39,736 nt of DNA from Betaproteobacteria bacterium (GCA_016195915.1 JACPYS010000045.1:1-39736); one strand, 5' to 3'; shown: positions 1-8,465, counted from the stretch's first letter. A program made the numbers and translations. Notes: generated by a model from the letters alone, not told the origin.

Positions 1-135
1 ATAGAAGAGCGCGGGCTCGGGGGAGCCGCCAAACACCTTCATGCACCAGGCGCCAAGCGCAAGAACTGGTACGGCAATCAATGCCGTCACATACGCTGAG
101 GTCCTGGCTTCGATTTTCCAGTTTGAAAGTGGCAT
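1..135 (-). CDS. partial small membrane protein, N-terminus only
   Basis: Forty-five codons run open from an ATG (complement of 133-135) to the left edge of the window, so the C-terminus is missing. The peptide starts MPLSNWKIEARTSAYVTALI and has a hydrophobic segment at about residues 15-31, consistent with one membrane anchor or an uncleaved signal, followed by a Gly/Pro-containing segment. I do not recognise a family. No convincing Shine-Dalgarno sequence precedes the ATG. It is transcribed away from the toxin-antitoxin debris to its right. Confidence 0.5.
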   Translation of the reverse strand, partial: MPLSNWKIEARTSAYVTALIAVPVLALGAWCMKVFGGSPEPALFY

Positions 136-157
136 GAGCGTCAACGTATGTTGAACC

Positions 158-183
158 GCATGCTTCGAATGCTAGAAGCATGC
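158..183. repeat. perfect inverted repeat, 9-bp arms
   Basis: GCATGCTTC at 158-166 is repeated as its exact reverse complement at 175-183, separated by eight bases. An alternative shorter pairing (GAATGC 167-172 with GCATTC 182-187) overlaps it. It lies just upstream of the partial membrane-protein gene and just past the end of the hepT remnant. It could be an operator or a transcript end; there is no T-run, so a classical terminator is not supported. Confidence 0.4.
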
Positions 184-266
184 ATTCGTAGAAGCAAGCG
201 GGTACCGGTAGAAACTGGCTTCTGCCGGCAGGTATCCCCCTATGGAAACTTGTCGCGGTGCGCGAA

Positions 267-400
267 TCAGGCGGAAACCACTCGATCATAGACGTTCGCA
301 TACCCGTGCACGAGGATGTTCCGGAACGCAAGCAGAGTTCCGCGATCAGCCGAGCCGCGCGACGGATGTCGAAAAGATATTTCCGCGCTTCAGGCTGCAT
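267..400 (-). pseudogene. decayed HepT-type HEPN toxin gene
   Basis: From an ATG at 400 the frame reads MQPEARKYLFDIRRAARLIA, matching the N-terminus of HepT (DUF86) toxins. After an internal deletion and a frame change the sequence continues as AFRNILVHGYANVYDRVVSA and stops at 267. The second piece carries the HEPN ribonuclease signature R-N-x3-H-x-Y. The central helices are gone, so the product cannot be a full toxin (family length is about 110 residues). The start overlaps the stop of the mntA remnant as in intact pairs. The sequence differs clearly from the intact hepT at 1176-1520, so this was a different member of the family. Confidence 0.7.
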
Positions 401-476
401 ACAGCAAGGTCTTTTCCTGCTCCACGCGCTCGCGGAAATTCGGGTTGGCGAGACGTGCCGGGGTAACTCGATCTCC
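390..476 (-). pseudogene. C-terminal remnant of a MntA-type nucleotidyltransferase antitoxin
   Basis: The last 26 codons before a TGA at 390-392 encode RVTPARLANPNFRERVEQEK then TLLYAA. This is collinear with the end of the intact MntA at 1492-1815 (LQNPYFIEAVNKSRRVVYAA). The nucleotidyltransferase core, with the G-S-x10-D-x-D motif, is missing; upstream lies the detached transporter-ATPase end. The stop codon overlaps the hepT remnant's ATG, the usual coupling of the pair. It is recognisable only by that alignment and position. Confidence 0.6.
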
Positions 477-524
477 CGCGGCAAGCGGACTCTCAAAGCT
501 TGCGGTCGGCAAAGTTTCCCGAGC

Positions 525-1098
525 GTTCGCGCGGCTAAGCAGCCCTCGCTTGTATCGGGATGTGACACGCGATCGTGTGCCCCGGCCCCGCCTGCAACAC
601 AGGCGGCGTTTCGGTTTCGCAGATCGCGCCAAGCTTGCGCGGGCAGCGGTGCTGGAAGCGGCAGCCGCGGCCTTGTGCGCCCTGTTCCACCGCGTCACCG
701 CGCAGGCGGATCCTCTGCACTCCGGCGCCGCGCTCGAGACCCGGAATCGCCGAGAGCAGCGCCTCGGTGTAGGGGTGCCAGGGCGGCCGCAGCACCGCAT
801 CCACCGGCCCTTCCTCGACGATCGCGCCGCGGAACATCACGGCAACGCGGTCGGCGATATGCGCGATCACCGAGAGGTCGTGCGAGATGAACAGGTACGC
901 CACGCTCAGCCGATCGCGCAGGTCGGCCAGCACATTCAGCACGTAGGCCTGCACCGACACGTCGAGCGCCGAGACGACTTCGTCGCAGACGATGAACTTG
1001 GGCGAGGTGGCGAGCGCGCGCGCGATGCCTACGCACTGTTTCTCGCCGCCGGAAAGCTGGTGCGGATAGCGCTGCAGGAAGGCGCTGGACAGGCGCAC
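525..1098. repeat. direct repeat, left copy (partner 1883-2456)
   Basis: About 565-575 bp are shared with 1883-2456 in the same orientation, including roughly ten bases past the ATPase stop codon (GTTCGCG-x-GGCTA). Both edges are sharp. Left of this copy lies the mntA/hepT remnant; left of the other copy lies the intact mntA/hepT pair. The encoded peptides are about 96% identical by my count. Confidence 0.85.
535..1098 (-). pseudogene. detached 3' end of the peptide-transporter ATPase gene
   Basis: This frame reproduces the last 187 codons of the double ATPase gene at 1893-3908, with 8 differences in about 186 residues. It keeps the ABC signature LSGGEKQ, Walker B ([12 protein letters not shown]) and the H-loop (ISHDLS), plus the oligopeptide-type cysteine tail (GCRFQHRC). 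It lacks Walker A, the Q-loop and the whole first ABC domain. Homology stops abruptly at 1098/1099; the nominal start would be a GTG inside the former gene. The signature Arg is replaced by Cys (EKQC) and other changes are conservative, so decay is recent. On the minus strand a TATAAT-like sequence (1131-1136) and a short ATG frame ending in TAG lie just upstream. A functional product is unlikely. Confidence 0.85.
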
Positions 1099-1175
1099 GA
1101 CCCAGAACTACGAGATGGAGGTCATGGGGGATTATAGGAATGAGGAGCGCGCGCAGGGCGCACCGCCCGCCGCGC

Positions 1176-1520
1176 TTATCGCGGCCGGCCCAGCAGCGCC
1201 TCGACTTCGGCCAACGGCACCGGCACTTCCTCCTCGATGGTGCTCCAGACGATCCGGTGGTCGATCAGGTCGTATCCGTGAGTAAGCACATTGCGGAAAT
1301 CTACGATCCGCCGGTGCTTGGTGATGCGGCCCGCCGCGTCGGGATCGTGCAGCGCAAGCCGATTCATGGCTTCGCCGATGATCTCAAAATTGCGCTCGAT
1401 CGCCTGCCTCAGCAGGCGTTCGCGCCGGTAGTCCGCCAGTGTCTTTCCCAGCGCGACCTCGCGGATGAAGGCTGCGGCGTCCCGGATGTCCTCAAGCAGC
1501 TTGGGAGTCTTTGGCTGCAT
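1176..1520 (-). CDS. hepT: HepT-family HEPN ribonuclease toxin
   Basis: A 114-residue DUF86/HepT protein, full length for the family. R76-N77-V-L-T-H81-G-Y83 is the R-x4-H-x-Y catalytic and regulatory motif. In characterised HepT/MntA systems the Arg/His pair cleaves RNA, and the Tyr is the residue AMPylated by the partner; both facts come from the family. The ATG at 1520 lies inside the upstream antitoxin gene (29-bp overlap), so the two are translationally coupled. The pair follows the peptide-transporter ATPase gene on the same strand and sits between the two copies of that gene's 3' end. The toxin looks intact. Confidence 0.88.
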   Translation of the reverse strand: MQPKTPKLLEDIRDAAAFIREVALGKTLADYRRERLLRQAIERNFEIIGEAMNRLALHDPDAAGRITKHRRIVDFRNVLTHGYDLIDHRIVWSTIEEEVPVPLAEVEALLGRPR

Positions 1521-1815
1521 AGACGACCCGCCGCGACTTGTTGACTGCCTCGATGAAGTAGGGGTTTTGCAGGGAACCTGCCGCCACCAGGTCGACGGAG
1601 CGGCCGTACAGCGCCTCCAGCGATTCCTTCAGCCCGAAATAACGGTCGAACAGCCGCGAGGAATCGGCGTCGAATTCCACCAGAAAATCGAGGTCGCTGC
1701 GCTGCGGATCGAACGCGTCGCCCGTCGCGGAGCCGAACAGTTCCAGTCGCGCCACGCCATAGCGGCGGCAGAGATCCGGAATCCCGGCGGGTTGGAGGTC
1801 GAGAATGCTTGCCAT
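1492..1815 (-). CDS. mntA: MntA-family nucleotidyltransferase antitoxin
   Basis: A 107-residue minimal nucleotidyltransferase. F27-G28-S29 followed by D41-L-D43 forms the G-S-x10-D-x-D metal and nucleotide site, and D75 in SVDLV is the likely third carboxylate. Family knowledge: MntA neutralises HepT by transferring AMP to its Tyr. The gene precedes and overlaps hepT. Its start lies 77 bp after the stop of the ABC ATPase gene, too far for tight coupling, so it may have its own promoter or be read from the transporter operon. The final residues parallel the degraded mntA remnant at 390-476. Confidence 0.87.
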   Translation of the reverse strand: MASILDLQPAGIPDLCRRYGVARLELFGSATGDAFDPQRSDLDFLVEFDADSSRLFDRYFGLKESLEALYGRSVDLVAAGSLQNPYFIEAVNKSRRVVYAAKDSQAA

Positions 1816-1882
1816 GATGGGCGACGATTATGCCACCCGCGGTCGCACCGCGCCGCCGATAGCAATCCGAGCACGCTCCGGA

Positions 1883-2456
1883 GTTCGCGTGGCTACGCAG
1901 CCTTCGCTTCGATCGGGATGTGACACGCGATGGTATGCCCAGGCCCCGCCCGCACGACGGGCGGGGTTTCGGTTTCGCAGATCGCACCGAGTTTGCGCGG
2001 GCAGCGGTGCTGGAAGCGGCAGCCGCGGCCCTGTGCGCCCTGTTCCACCGCGTCACCGCGCAGGCGGATCCTCTGCACTCCGGCGCCGCGCTCGAGATCC
2101 GGAATCGCGGAGAGCAGCGCCTCGGTATAGGGGTGCCAGGGCGGCCGCAGCACTGCATCCACTGGCCCTTCCTCGACGATCGCGCCGCGGTACATCACGG
2201 CAACGCGGTCGGCGATATGCGCAATCACCGAGAGGTCGTGCGAGATGAACAGGTAGGCCACGCTCAGCCGGTCGCGCAGGTCGGCAAGCACGTTCAGCAC
2301 GTAGGCCTGCACCGACACGTCGAGCGCCGATACCACTTCGTCGCAGACGATGAACTTGGGCGAGGTGGCGAGCGCGCGCGCGATGCCGACGCGCTGTTTC
2401 TCGCCACCGGAAAGCTGGTGCGGATAGCGCTGCAGGTAGGCGCTGGACAGGCGTAC
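1883..2456. repeat. direct repeat, right copy (partner 525-1098)
   Basis: This is the 3' part of the intact double ATPase gene plus about ten downstream bases. The same sequence occurs in the same orientation at 525-1098. The copies flank the intact hepT/mntA pair, making the pair look like an insert at the gene's end. Confidence 0.85.
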
Positions 2457-3908
2457 GGTCTCGAGCAGCTCGACCACGCGCTCGCGCAATTTGTCGCCGC
2501 TCGCGAGGCCGTGCAGCGCGAGCGGCCGGCCGACGATCGCCTCGACGGTCTTGCGCGGGTTGAGCGACGAGTCGGGGTTCTGGAAGATGATCTGCGCGGA
2601 GCGCGCGCTCTGCCGCGGCGTGCCGCCGTCGATGCCGATCGAACCGCCGCTCGGCTCGATCAGCCCGATCAGCATGCGCCCGAGCGTGGACTTGCCGCAG
2701 CCGCTCTCGCCGACCAGGCCGAGCACTTCGCCCGGCGCCACGCTCAGGCTCACGCCATCCACCGCCTGCACGCGCGGCGCCTCGAACTTGAGCGGAAAGC
2801 CGCCCGAGAAATCGAGCCGCATGCCGTCGAACAGTCCGCCGAGCTGGAAGGTCTTCGACAACCGGCTCACTTCGACCAGTGCGCGGGCGGACGTATCCGG
2901 CGTGTTTCGCGCATCGGGCACGGTCTCCGCGGGCGCCTGCCACGCCGCATCGGCGAGTTCTTCGGCCCGCCAGCAACGCACGCCTGCGGCGAGCACTTGC
3001 GTTTCGCTCGCGCAACGTTCAATCGCGAAATGGCAGCGTGGATGGAAGATGCAACCCGGCGGCGGCGCGCTCAGATCCGGAAAACGCCCCGGGATCGGCG
3101 CGAGCCGGTGCTTGCGCTCGCGCACGCGCGGCAGCGAAGCGAGCAGGCCCTTGGTATACGGATGGCGCGGCCGCCGCAGCAGCGACTCGGCGCTGCCCGT
3201 TTCCACCACGCGTCCGGCATACAGCACGCAAACGTCGTCGCAGATACGCGATACCACGCCGAGGTTGTGCGTGATGTAGAGCATGCTCAGGCCCCGGTCG
3301 CGGCGCAGTTGCTCCAGCAGGTCGAGGATCTGCGCCTCGATCGTCACGTCGAGCGCGGTGGTCGGCTCATCGAGCACCAGCAGGTCCGGCTTGCATGCGA
3401 GCGCCGTGGCGATCAACGCGCGTTGCTTCATGCCGCCCGAAAGCTGGTGCGGATAGGCGAGCGCAATCTCCTGCGGATTGGCGATGCCGACTTCGGCCAG
3501 CAGCCTGCGCACTTCCTCGGCAGCCTCGACTTCGGGCAGGCCCTTGTGCAGAACCAGCGGCTCGGCGATCTGCCTGCCGACGGGAATCGCCGGATTGAGC
3601 GAGCCGAACGGATCCTGGAACACGATGCTGATGCGATTTCCCCGCAGCGCGCGCCGCTCGGCATCCGGCAGCGAAAAAAGCGAGGCCCCCTGGAACAGCG
3701 CTTCGCCGCGCTCGATCCTCGCCTCCGGCGCCAGCAGGCCGAGCACTGCAAGCGCCGTCGTGCTCTTGCCGGAGCCCGATTCACCCACTATGCCGAGTGC
3801 GCGTCCGGCGCCGACCTCGAAGGAGACGTCTTCCAGCGCGTGCAGCCACCCGAGCGCCGCCGGATACGCCACCGACAGCCCCGACACGGCGAGCACGGGA
3901 ACGCTCAT
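1893..3908 (-). CDS. fused double ATP-binding subunit of a peptide-type ABC transporter
   Basis: A 671-residue protein combining two OppD/DppD- and OppF/DppF-like ATPases in one chain, as in GsiA-type proteins. Domain 1: Walker [10 protein letters not shown] (about 42-50), Q-loop FQDPFGS, signature LSGGMKQ, Walker B LLVLDEP, H-loop THN, then the oligopeptide-type cysteine tail GCIFHPRC. Domain 2 (about residue 350 on): Walker [31 protein letters not shown] and a second tail GCRFQHRC. The ATG at 3908 was chosen because it overlaps the upstream permease stop (ATGA). An in-frame extension further upstream only reads through the permease gene. It drives import through the two permeases of the same operon at the inner face of the cytoplasmic membrane. 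Its last 565 bp are duplicated at 535-1098. Confidence 0.92.
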   Translation of the reverse strand: MSVPVLAVSGLSVAYPAALGWLHALEDVSFEVGAGRALGIVGESGSGKSTTALAVLGLLAPEARIERGEALFQGASLFSLPDAERRALRGNRISIVFQDPFGSLNPAIPVGRQIAEPLVLHKGLPEVEAAEEVRRLLAEVGIANPQEIALAYPHQLSGGMKQRALIATALACKPDLLVLDEPTTALDVTIEAQILDLLEQLRRDRGLSMLYITHNLGVVSRICDDVCVLYAGRVVETGSAESLLRRPRHPYTKGLLASLPRVRERKHRLAPIPGRFPDLSAPPPGCIFHPRCHFAIERCASETQVLAAGVRCWRAEELADAAWQAPAETVPDARNTPDTSARALVEVSRLSKTFQLGGLFDGMRLDFSGGFPLKFEAPRVQAVDGVSLSVAPGEVLGLVGESGCGKSTLGRMLIGLIEPSGGSIGIDGGTPRQSARSAQIIFQNPDSSLNPRKTVEAIVGRPLALHGLASGDKLRERVVELLETVRLSSAYLQRYPHQLSGGEKQRVGIARALATSPKFIVCDEVVSALDVSVQAYVLNVLADLRDRLSVAYLFISHDLSVIAHIADRVAVMYRGAIVEEGPVDAVLRPPWHPYTEALLSAIPDLERGAGVQRIRLRGDAVEQGAQGRGCRFQHRCPRKLGAICETETPPVVRAGPGHTIACHIPIEAKAA

Positions 3909-4723
3909 CCCCGTCCCCGCTTGAGCCGCGGGTCGAGAATCTCGCGCAGACCGTCGCCGATCAGATTGACCGCGATGACCGTGATGCAGAGCACCACGCC
4001 CGGCGCGATCGCCACCCACGGCGCCTCGGCGATGAAAGGGCGCGCCTCGGCGATCATCAGGCCCCAGTCCGATGCCGGCGGGTGTACGCCGAGGCCGAGG
4101 AAGCTCAGCGCGGCGCCGAGCATGATGGCAAAAGTGATCCGCAGCGCCGATTCGACGATGATCGGCGGCCATGCGTTGGGCAGGATCTCGGCGCCGAGGA
4201 TGTACCACGCGCGCTCGCCGCGCGCGCGCGCGGCCAGCACGAATTCCTCGGATGCGATCTCGAGCGTGACCGCGCGCGTGAGGCGCACCATGATCGGCAC
4301 GTAGATGATGCCCACTGCGATCGCGGTCTTCCACGGATTCGGCGGCGTCATCGACAGGATCAGGATGCCCATCAGGATCGGCGGCACCGAAATCACGAGG
4401 TCGATGAGGCGCATGATCGCTTCGTCGACGCGCCCGCCGTAGTAGCCGGCCGCAAGCCCGAGCGGAACGCCCGCGAGCAGGCAGAACAGCGTCGCGCCGA
4501 GACCCATCAGCAGCGACAGCCGCGCGCCGAAGAGCAGCCGCGAAAGCACGTCGCGGCCGAACTCGTCGGTGCCGAACCAGTGCGTGGCACCGGGCGGCAG
4601 GAACCGCGCCATAATGTTCATCTCGTCGAAGGGAAACGGCGCGATAGCGGGGCCGAGCAGCGCGCACGCCGCGATCACGGCGAAGGTGCCGCTTCCCGCG
4701 ACGAGGCTAGCGGGCCACCGCAT
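3905..4723 (-). CDS. peptide/nickel-type ABC permease, DppC-like
   Basis: A 272-residue inner-membrane permease of the DppC/OppC type. It has an N-terminal hydrophobic segment, a periplasmic loop containing HWFGTDEFGRDVLSRLLFGA (the GTDxxGRDxxSR motif of DppC proteins) and several further membrane helices. The conserved coupling loop EFVLAARARGERAWYILGAE contains the EAA-type Gly. The start at 4723 overlaps the upstream dppB-like gene by 17 bp, and its stop overlaps the ATPase start. It forms the translocation pore with the DppB-like subunit. The substrate cannot be told from sequence; peptides are typical but the family also takes other small molecules. Confidence 0.92.
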   Translation of the reverse strand: MRWPASLVAGSGTFAVIAACALLGPAIAPFPFDEMNIMARFLPPGATHWFGTDEFGRDVLSRLLFGARLSLLMGLGATLFCLLAGVPLGLAAGYYGGRVDEAIMRLIDLVISVPPILMGILILSMTPPNPWKTAIAVGIIYVPIMVRLTRAVTLEIASEEFVLAARARGERAWYILGAEILPNAWPPIIVESALRITFAIMLGAALSFLGLGVHPPASDWGLMIAEARPFIAEAPWVAIAPGVVLCITVIAVNLIGDGLREILDPRLKRGRG

Positions 4724-5666
4724 TGCCGTAGCGGATGCGCGGGTTGAAGAACGCGTACAGCAGGTCGGCGGCGAGGTTCGCCATCGCGTAGACGGCGGTC
4801 ACCGTGAGGATGCCGGCCTGCACCATCGGAATGTCCTTCTGCTCGATCGAGAAGATCAGCAGGCGGCCCAGCCCGGGGTAGGAGAACACCGTTTCGACCA
4901 CGACGATGCCGCCCATCAGCATGCCGACGTCGATGGCGAGCACGGTGATGGTCGGCACCAGCGCGTTGCGCAGAGCGTGGCGCCGGATGACGAGCGCCTC
5001 GGGCAGGCCCTTGGCGCGCGCCGCGATCACGTATTGCGACTGCATGGTCTCGATCATGCTCGAGCGCGTGAGACGCGAGACGTGCGCGACCAATCCCGAC
5101 ACCAGGGTCGCTACCGGCAGCACGAGGTGCTGCAGCCAGGTCCCGAATCCGTCGGACATCGGCGCGTAGCCGGTGGCCGGGAACCAGCCCAGATACCCGG
5201 CAAACAGCAGGATCACGATGATGGCCCAGAAGAATTCGGGCACCGAGATGAAGAAGTAGGTGCCGATGGAAACCGCGTGGTCTGCCGCGGTGCCCTTGCG
5301 CACCGCTGAGTACACCCCGAGGAAGATGCCGATCGCGGCCACCAGCACGATGGAAACGCCGGCAAGCACCGCGGAGCGCAGGATCGCGTCCTCGATCAGC
5401 GGGCCGATCGGCCGGTCCATCATCATCGACACGCCAAGGTCGCCGCGCAGCAGCGCGGCGGCCCAGCGCAGGTACTGCACGTGCACCGGATCGTCCAGCC
5501 CGAGCCGTCCGCGCACCGCGCGGATCTGTTCGTCGGTGGCGAACTGCCCGACGATCATCTGCGCGACGTCGCCGGGCATCACCTGCGTCGCCCAGAAAAT
5601 GAGCACCGACATCACCGCCAGGATCACGGCGATGTAGGCGAGGCGCTTGAACGTATAGAGCAGCAT
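4707..5666 (-). CDS. peptide/nickel-type ABC permease, DppB-like
   Basis: A 319-residue DppB/OppB-type permease. It begins MLLYTFKRLAYIAVILAVMS, the usual first helix, followed by the family's periplasmic block (MPGDVAQMIVGQFATDEQI, LGLDDPVHVQYLRW). The later coupling loop reads QYVIAARAKGLPEALVIRRH, which contacts the ATPase. The length is normal for the family. It is the middle gene of the operon: 56 bp after the binding-protein stop and overlapping the DppC-like gene. Confidence 0.92.
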   Translation of the reverse strand: MLLYTFKRLAYIAVILAVMSVLIFWATQVMPGDVAQMIVGQFATDEQIRAVRGRLGLDDPVHVQYLRWAAALLRGDLGVSMMMDRPIGPLIEDAILRSAVLAGVSIVLVAAIGIFLGVYSAVRKGTAADHAVSIGTYFFISVPEFFWAIIVILLFAGYLGWFPATGYAPMSDGFGTWLQHLVLPVATLVSGLVAHVSRLTRSSMIETMQSQYVIAARAKGLPEALVIRRHALRNALVPTITVLAIDVGMLMGGIVVVETVFSYPGLGRLLIFSIEQKDIPMVQAGILTVTAVYAMANLAADLLYAFFNPRIRYGNAVAR

Positions 5667-5722
5667 GGGCCGTGCCCAGGCCGGAGGCTACGCCGGGACC
5701 CGCACCGGCGTCTTGCGCAACA

Positions 5723-7216
5723 TCACTCGAGCGTGGTGTTGCGCAGGTCGAGCCAGAGGTACGAGTGGGTGCGGAAGCCCTTCACGTTCTTGCGGTAGGC
5801 GTTGGCGAAATTCATCACGTAGGCGATCACGCCCGGCACGTCCTCCACCGCGTACTGCTGGAAGGTCTGGTAGAGCTTCGCCAGTTCCTTCTCGTCCGTG
5901 GTGCCTCGCGCCTTGTCGAGCAGCTCGTCGACGCGCTTGGAGCTGAAGTGCCACATGCGCGTGTTCCAGGAGCCGGTAGTGTGGTACCAGGGATAGGTCG
6001 CGGTATCGAGCGTCGGGCGCGTGAAGTAGCCGTCCATGTAGAAAGGCGATTTGCCGGAGACTTCGGTCTGGAAGCGGTTGTACGGCATGCGCACCACCTC
6101 GACCTGGATGTTCACCTGCTTGAGCATGTACTGGACGGCGATCGCCATGCGCTCGCGCGTCGGCCGGCCGACGGGGACGTGGAGGATGACGGGAAAGCCG
6201 TTTGGATAGCCGGCTTCCGCCAGCAGTTTCTTTGCCTGCGGGACGTCGGGTTTGAGGCTCAGCTGCTTGTTGAAGTACGGGTGAATCGGCGAAATCGGCG
6301 AATGCGTCGGCGCGCCGTGGCCGAACGCGGAGAACTGCGCGAGTTGCGCCTTGTCGAGCGCGAGCAGCACGGCGCGGCGCACGCGCACGTCGTCGAAGGG
6401 CTTGGTCGTGTTGCCGATTACGATGCCGTCCCAGGTCGAGGTCGGCACCTCGTCCACCGTCAGAACCTTGCTCGTCTTGAGCTTGTCGATCGATTCGAGC
6501 GGCAGGTTCCACACCAGGTCGACGCTGCCCGACTCGATCGCGGCGACGCGCGCCGCATTCTCCGGCATGATGCGGAACACCACGCCATCGAGCTTCGGCA
6601 GCCCTTTCTCGAAGTATTCGGTGTGCTTGACGAGTTCCAGCTTGTCGCCGGGCGTGTAGGACTTGAACTTGAAAGGCCCGGTGCCGCTCGGCTCCGTCGA
6701 GAGCTTGTCGAGGCGGTCGGCGGGAACGATCTTCATCTGCCGCTCGACCATCAGCTGGGCGAAGCCGGCATACGGGATTTTCAGCTTGAAGCGCACGGTG
6801 TACTTGTCCACGGCCTCGAAGGTCTCGACCAGGTCCATGTGCGTGCGGGCGCTCGAGCCGGTCTTCGGATCGGCGATCAGCTTGAACGTGGTGATGACAT
6901 CGTTCGCATCGAGTTCCTTGCCGTGGTGGAACCTGACGCCCTTCCTCAGGTAGAAGGTCCAGGTTTTCAGATCGTCGCTCGATTCCCAGCGCTCCGCGAG
7001 GTCGCCGTAGAACTTCAGGTTCTGGTCTATTCCAACCAGGCCGCTGAACGCAAGCACGTTGTAGATGTACTCCTCGCCGATGGTGGCCTTGGCGGGGAAG
7101 AGCTGGTTGAGGCTCGCATTGAGCGTCGCGCGCAAGGTGCCCTTTGCCTGCGCGCCGAACGAAACGGCGGCGGCCACGGCCGCCAGCAACGCGATGCGGA
7201 TGATGCGCTTGTTCAT
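5723..7216 (-). CDS. periplasmic substrate-binding protein, SBP family 5
   Basis: A 497-residue solute-binding protein of the DppA/OppA class. An AGGGAGG ribosome site (about 7224-7230) seven bases before the ATG at 7216 decides the start over an ATG six bases upstream. The N-terminus is a signal peptide (MNKRIIRIALLAAVAAAVSF ending near GAQA). The mature part has the SBP_bac_5 pattern: LRKGVRFHHGKELDANDVI, a GTGPFKFKSYTPGD segment, and the closing MDGYF/WYHTTGSWN region. It is secreted to the periplasm and delivers substrate to the permeases encoded next. It follows the DUF1028 gene by 26 bp. Confidence 0.92.
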   Translation of the reverse strand: MNKRIIRIALLAAVAAAVSFGAQAKGTLRATLNASLNQLFPAKATIGEEYIYNVLAFSGLVGIDQNLKFYGDLAERWESSDDLKTWTFYLRKGVRFHHGKELDANDVITTFKLIADPKTGSSARTHMDLVETFEAVDKYTVRFKLKIPYAGFAQLMVERQMKIVPADRLDKLSTEPSGTGPFKFKSYTPGDKLELVKHTEYFEKGLPKLDGVVFRIMPENAARVAAIESGSVDLVWNLPLESIDKLKTSKVLTVDEVPTSTWDGIVIGNTTKPFDDVRVRRAVLLALDKAQLAQFSAFGHGAPTHSPISPIHPYFNKQLSLKPDVPQAKKLLAEAGYPNGFPVILHVPVGRPTRERMAIAVQYMLKQVNIQVEVVRMPYNRFQTEVSGKSPFYMDGYFTRPTLDTATYPWYHTTGSWNTRMWHFSSKRVDELLDKARGTTDEKELAKLYQTFQQYAVEDVPGVIAYVMNFANAYRKNVKGFRTHSYLWLDLRNTTLE

Positions 7217-7242
7217 GACCATTCCTCCCTGTACGCGGTTGA

Positions 7243-7902
7243 TCAGGCGGGACCGGGCACGGCGTCCGGATTGACCGCGCGTTCCACGTAGAGCCGCATC
7301 TGTGGTTCGTAAATCTCCCACAGCCAGCGCAACTGCACCAGTGGCTGAGGATCGTAGTCGACGCGCAGGTCGACCAGCGGGAAACTCTCCCGCTCCACGA
7401 CCAGGAGTGCCGCCGACTTGATCTGTCTCAACTCCCCGCCCGCAGCGTAACCCGCTTCCATGGCGCGTACCAGTCGTTCCGCAAGCTGCAGCTGCGGATC
7501 CGCCTCGAAGGCCGCGACCATGGCGCGCGTGACTTCGGTGCTGCGGATGATGTTGCCGGCGGCTATGCATCCCGCACCGGAGTGCGCCGAATGCACCGAA
7601 GTGATGCGATCGCCGTGGAACGTGGCCGTATTGCCCTCCCGGTCTACGACCGCGAGCTGGCGCCAGCCGATGGCGGTGACGCCTGCGGTGAGGCGATCGA
7701 TCACGGCCTGCGCGGGCAATCCCTGTTCGAGGAAATCCAGGCCGCGCGGCCCGAGGCGCGGATCGGTACGATGCTGGGTCAGCACCGCGCCAACGCCTGC
7801 GCGCGCGTACGCGCAGCGGCTGCCGACCGCGATGCTGGATGTCGTCACCGCCGCGCCGAACATTCCGGTGCGCGGGCATTTCGCTGCGATGGAGTAGGTC
7901 AT
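7243..7902 (-). CDS. DUF1028 family protein (Ntn-hydrolase-like fold)
   Basis: A 219-residue protein of the DUF1028 family. It starts MTYSIAAKCPRTGMFGAAVT, followed by the family's AVGSRCAYARAGVGAVLTQH segment, then GWRQLAVVDREGN and HSAHSGAGCIAAGN. The family resembles N-terminal-nucleophile hydrolases, but its reaction is not established, so any amidase or peptidase role is inference. It is the first gene of the peptide-transporter operon, 26 bp before the binding protein, suggesting it acts on the imported compound. Only 48 bp separate its start from the divergent RidA gene. No strong Shine-Dalgarno is seen before the ATG. Confidence 0.85.
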   Translation of the reverse strand: MTYSIAAKCPRTGMFGAAVTTSSIAVGSRCAYARAGVGAVLTQHRTDPRLGPRGLDFLEQGLPAQAVIDRLTAGVTAIGWRQLAVVDREGNTATFHGDRITSVHSAHSGAGCIAAGNIIRSTEVTRAMVAAFEADPQLQLAERLVRAMEAGYAAGGELRQIKSAALLVVERESFPLVDLRVDYDPQPLVQLRWLWEIYEPQMRLYVERAVNPDAVPGPA

Positions 7903-7950
7903 GGCGGAGTGGCGTTAGGATAGCAGCACGCCGTCTCCGGGAGTTCCGTG

Positions 7951-8376
7951 ATGCCGCACCAGCGCCTGCGCAAGTTCAATACCCGCAATGTCTATCGCAA
8001 CGTGTCGATCGACAACGACATGTGCATGGTGGTGAAGGCCGGGCGGCACATTTTTCTGCGCGGGCAGACCGGGTTCGACCTCGAGGGCGGTTTTGTCGGG
8101 GTCGGCGACGCGGCAGCGCAGGCCGAGCAGGCGATGCGGAATGTCAAGGTGCTGCTCGAGGAGGCGGGTGCGAAGCTCGAGCACATCTGCAAGATCACGA
8201 CTTACATTACGGACCGCGGCTACCGGGAGGCGGTCTACAACGTCATCGGGCGGCACCTGCGCGGTGTATACCCCTGCGGCACGGGCCTGATCGTGCGGGG
8301 GCTGGCGCTGCCGGAGATGCTGGTCGAAATCGATATCGATGCGGTGATTCCGGAGGATGAGTCCGAGGCGGGGTGA
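7951..8376 (+). CDS. RidA/YjgF-family protein, non-canonical subfamily
   Basis: A 141-residue Rid-family protein. GGGAG at 7939-7943 is seven bases from the ATG at 7951, which I prefer to the adjacent GTG at 7948. Family marks are DMCMVVKAGRHIFLRGQTGF, the LLEEAGAKLEHICKITTYIT stretch and the end LPEMLVEIDIDAVI. Canonical RidA deaminates enamine/imine intermediates using an Arg in the F-P-A-R segment; here that segment is Y-P-C-G, so classical imine deaminase activity is doubtful. It diverges from the DUF1028-transporter operon. A paralogue lies at 14906-15322 with the same MPHQR start. Confidence 0.88.
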   Translation: MPHQRLRKFNTRNVYRNVSIDNDMCMVVKAGRHIFLRGQTGFDLEGGFVGVGDAAAQAEQAMRNVKVLLEEAGAKLEHICKITTYITDRGYREAVYNVIGRHLRGVYPCGTGLIVRGLALPEMLVEIDIDAVIPEDESEAG

Positions 8377-8436
8377 TGCGCGGGCGGACGGTAGCTCAGG
8401 CCCACCCGGTGTTGGAAACGCGTGGTGGAAGTGATA

Positions 8437-8453
8437 GTATTACCGAGTAATAC
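8437..8453. promoter_or_regulatory. operator palindrome of the vapBC module
   Basis: GTATTAC at 8437-8443 and GTAATAC at 8447-8453 are perfect inverted arms around CGA. They end 12 bases before the vapB start and three bases before the GGAGG ribosome site at 8456-8460. VapB antitoxins of the AbrB type usually bind such a dyad with VapC to repress their own promoter. The A/T-rich arms probably overlap the -10 region. Confidence 0.65.
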
Positions 8454-8465
8454 ACGGAGGCAGGG

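Noticed and set aside
1920-4304. A very long plus-strand open frame opposite the transporter ATPase and permease genes
   Set aside because: It is the antisense shadow of GC-rich codons in the minus-strand ABC genes; the product is low-complexity His/Arg/Ala/Asp-rich sequence with no domain.
3909-4667. N-terminal extension of the double ATPase frame up to 4667
   Set aside because: It reads through the DppC-like permease in another frame; the ATGA overlap at 3905-3908 and the start of homology favour 3908.
5688-6512. Alternative minus-strand frame inside the binding-protein gene
   Set aside because: Arg/Ala-rich frame with no family features, fully contained in a convincing SBP family 5 gene.
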